From Pedobacter ureilyticus (GTDB taxonomy: Bacteria > Bacteroidota > Bacteroidia > Sphingobacteriales > Sphingobacteriaceae): DNA of 64,000 nucleotides. The notes beneath the pieces were generated by a model. It did no database searches and was not told where the DNA came from. It saw only the letters and a program-made list of their open reading frames with translations. The stretch spans positions 1 through 64,000 of the forward strand of contig NZ_SSHJ01000005.1 of the NCBI RefSeq assembly GCF_005925345.1, given 5' to 3'. This document shows positions 62,767 to 64,000 of the stretch, one piece after another. Made by a program: the position numbers and the translations under genes. How positions within the stretch are numbered: the first letter of the stretch is position 1; the number at the start of each line of letters is the position of its first letter.

Positions 62767-63028
62767 CGTCATCTCGACTTTAGGGAAAGATCTGTTAGTT
62801 TTTTTGTATTTGTTTGATGTTTTTGGGGTGCTACTATGTTGGAGATTTCTCTCTTCGCTTTGCTTCGTTCGAAATGACGTGCTGGGTTGTTGGTTTTTCC
62901 GTCATCTCGACGATAGGAGAGATCTGTTAGTTTCTTCGATTTGCTAATGTTTGTTTTTGCGGCGCTACTATGTTGGAGATTTGTTGGTTTTTCCGTCATC
63001 TCGACGATAGGAGAGATCTGTTAGTTCT
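62767..63028. repeat. Tandem palindrome-ended repeat array, left part (3 units)
   Basis: Units begin CGTCATCTCGAC at 62767, 62900 and 62994. A full unit is about 132 bp and ends TTCGTTCGAAATGACG. The second has lost about 39 bp of its right half, and the third stops at about 63028, right next to the GIY-YIG stop codon. The rest of 62683-63041 has no other gene. Confidence 0.85.
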
Positions 63029-63041
63029 TAACATTACATAC

Positions 63042-63341
63042 TTACCATTTACTTATCTCGGCCCACAAATCCAGCCATTCTGGATTTATTCTGTTGATTA
63101 ACTCTTCCTTTTTCTCTCTTCTCCACTTTTTAATTTCTTTTTCTCGAAGAATGGCTTCTTCTATACTACTAAATACGTCATAGTAAACACAGTATTCTAA
63201 ATTATATTTTGCGGTAAAAGAATTAGGAAAGATGTGTGTCTTGTGCTGATGAATTCTAGAGCGGAGGTTTGATGTAACACCAATATACAATGTAGTTTTG
63301 TTTTTATTGGTCATGATATAGATACAGCCTCCACGTTGCAT
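63042..63341 (-). CDS. Small GIY-YIG endonuclease domain protein
   Basis: 99 residues. Single-domain GIY-YIG: the first motif is IYIMTN (about 7-12) in place of GIY, the second is LYIGVTSNLRSRIHQH (about 18-33) with Tyr, Gly and Arg conserved, followed by EAILREKEIKKWRREKKEEL with the catalytic Glu (about 63-82), and a closing INRINPEWLDL. Belongs to the UPF0213/YhbQ-like set, widespread and mostly uncharacterised. Only this gene interrupts the repeat array. Confidence 0.9.
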   Translation of the reverse strand: MQRGGCIYIMTNKNKTTLYIGVTSNLRSRIHQHKTHIFPNSFTAKYNLEYCVYYDVFSSIEEAILREKEIKKWRREKKEELINRINPEWLDLWAEISKW

Positions 63342-63357
63342 ATTGTAATTATTATTC

Positions 63358-64000
63358 TGTCATCTCGATGATCTTAGGGAGAGATCTATTAGTTTTTTGT
63401 ATTTGGTTGATGTTTTTGGGGTGCTACTATGCTGGAGATTTCTCTCTTCGCTTTGCTTCGTTCGAAATCACGTACTAAGTTGTTGGTTTTTCCGTCATCT
63501 CGACTTTAGGGAGAGATCTGTTAGTTTCTTTGTATTCGCTAATGTTTTTGGGGTGCTACTATGTTGGAGATTTCTCTCTTCGCTTTACTTCGTTCGAAAT
63601 GACGTGCTAAGTTGTTGGTTTTTCCGTCATCTCGACGATCTTAGGGAGAGATATGTTAGTTTCTTTGTATTTGGTTGATGTTTTTTCAGTGCTACTATGT
63701 TGGAGATTTCTCTCTTCGCTTTGCTTCGTTCGAAATGACGTGCTAAGTTGTTGGTTTTTCCGTCATCTCGACAATAGGAGAGATCTGTTAGTTTTTGTAT
63801 TTGGTTGATGTTTTTGGGGTGCTACTATGTTGGAAATTTCTCTCTTCGCTTTGCTTCGTTCGAAATGACGTGCAAAGTTGTTGGTTTTCCCGTCATCTCG
63901 ACGATTGAAGGAGGAGAAATCTGTTATATTATTTTGTAGTAGTCGGTGTTTTTTCAGCGCTACTACCTTGCAGATTCCTCCTCATACTTCGTCTGAATGA
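63358..64000. repeat. Tandem palindrome-ended repeat array, right part (5 units, cut by window edge)
   Basis: Units begin at 63358 (TGTCATCTCGAT), 63493, 63625, 63761 and 63891, spaced 130-136 bp. Each carries GAGAGATCTGTTAG and GGAGATTTCTCTC as inner inverted arms and GTTCGAAATGACG near the end; the middle keeps GGGGTGCTACTATGTTGGAG. Open frames across it are repeat-derived and not genes. Confidence 0.9.

Noticed and set aside
62645..62947. 100-codon frame and its relatives in the terminal array (63397-63678, 62769-62999)
   Set aside because: Same peptide words recur because the DNA is tandemly repeated; no independent coding signal.
62767..64000. CRISPR array
   Set aside because: Units are about 132 bp with no unique spacers; repeats are continuous and palindrome-ended.

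Overview
The window is a chromosome segment of a low-GC Bacteroidota, most likely a Sphingobacteriaceae member close to Pedobacter. The evidence is a SusC/SusD pair with ECF-sigma/FecR control, PKD-like and DUF4843 lipoproteins, an exosortase-Y-type glycan cluster, an ATP synthase beta/epsilon pair apart from the other ATP synthase genes, promoters of the TAnnTTTG type with few Shine-Dalgarno sites, and dense interspersed palindromic repeats. This placement is an inference from gene content; no marker tree was run.

Layout. 1-143 is the 3' tail of an IS110-family transposase. 518-8771 holds mixed genes: a PQQ-repeat-like lipoprotein, a TPR histidine kinase divergent from a NarL-type regulator, an OppA-like lipoprotein, a DUF2891 protein and a flavin reductase. 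8950-13317 is a plus-strand housekeeping run parA-parB-DUF5683-dapB-lepB. 13495-20173 holds a MuiA-like protein with a SusC-like insert, DoxX, an ECF sigma/anti-sigma/outer-membrane protein operon, an ABC ATPase and a lipoprotein.

20692-38001 (minus strand) is a complete branched-chain amino acid locus read as ilvE-ilvD-(broken ORF6N gene)-ilvB-ilvN-ilvC-leuC-(ABM protein)-(methyltransferase)-leuD-(ModF-like ABC protein)-leuB-leuA-ilvA. Two leader peptides too short for routine gene calling, one Leu/Val-rich ahead of ilvE and one Ile-rich between ilvE and ilvD, are each followed about 20 nt later by an intrinsic terminator. I read these as two ribosome-mediated attenuators. They are the best-supported unannotated system in the window. 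Almost every wide junction in this locus carries a repeat element.

38337-42403 holds a GNAT protein, atpC, atpD, an RmlD-like reductase and a peroxiredoxin. 42656-55116 is a nutrient-uptake locus: ECF sigma, FecR, SusC, SusD, DUF4843 and PKD-like lipoproteins, TlpA-like thioredoxin and a two-domain trypsin-like protease, with no glycoside hydrolase. 55307-57256 is tRNA-Arg(ACG), adk and obgE. 57467-60611 is a glycan cluster: GT4, GT2, exosortase and acetyltransferase. 60721-62682 is an amino acid permease. From 62767 to the window edge runs a tandem array of about 132-bp palindrome-ended units, interrupted by a small GIY-YIG nuclease gene.
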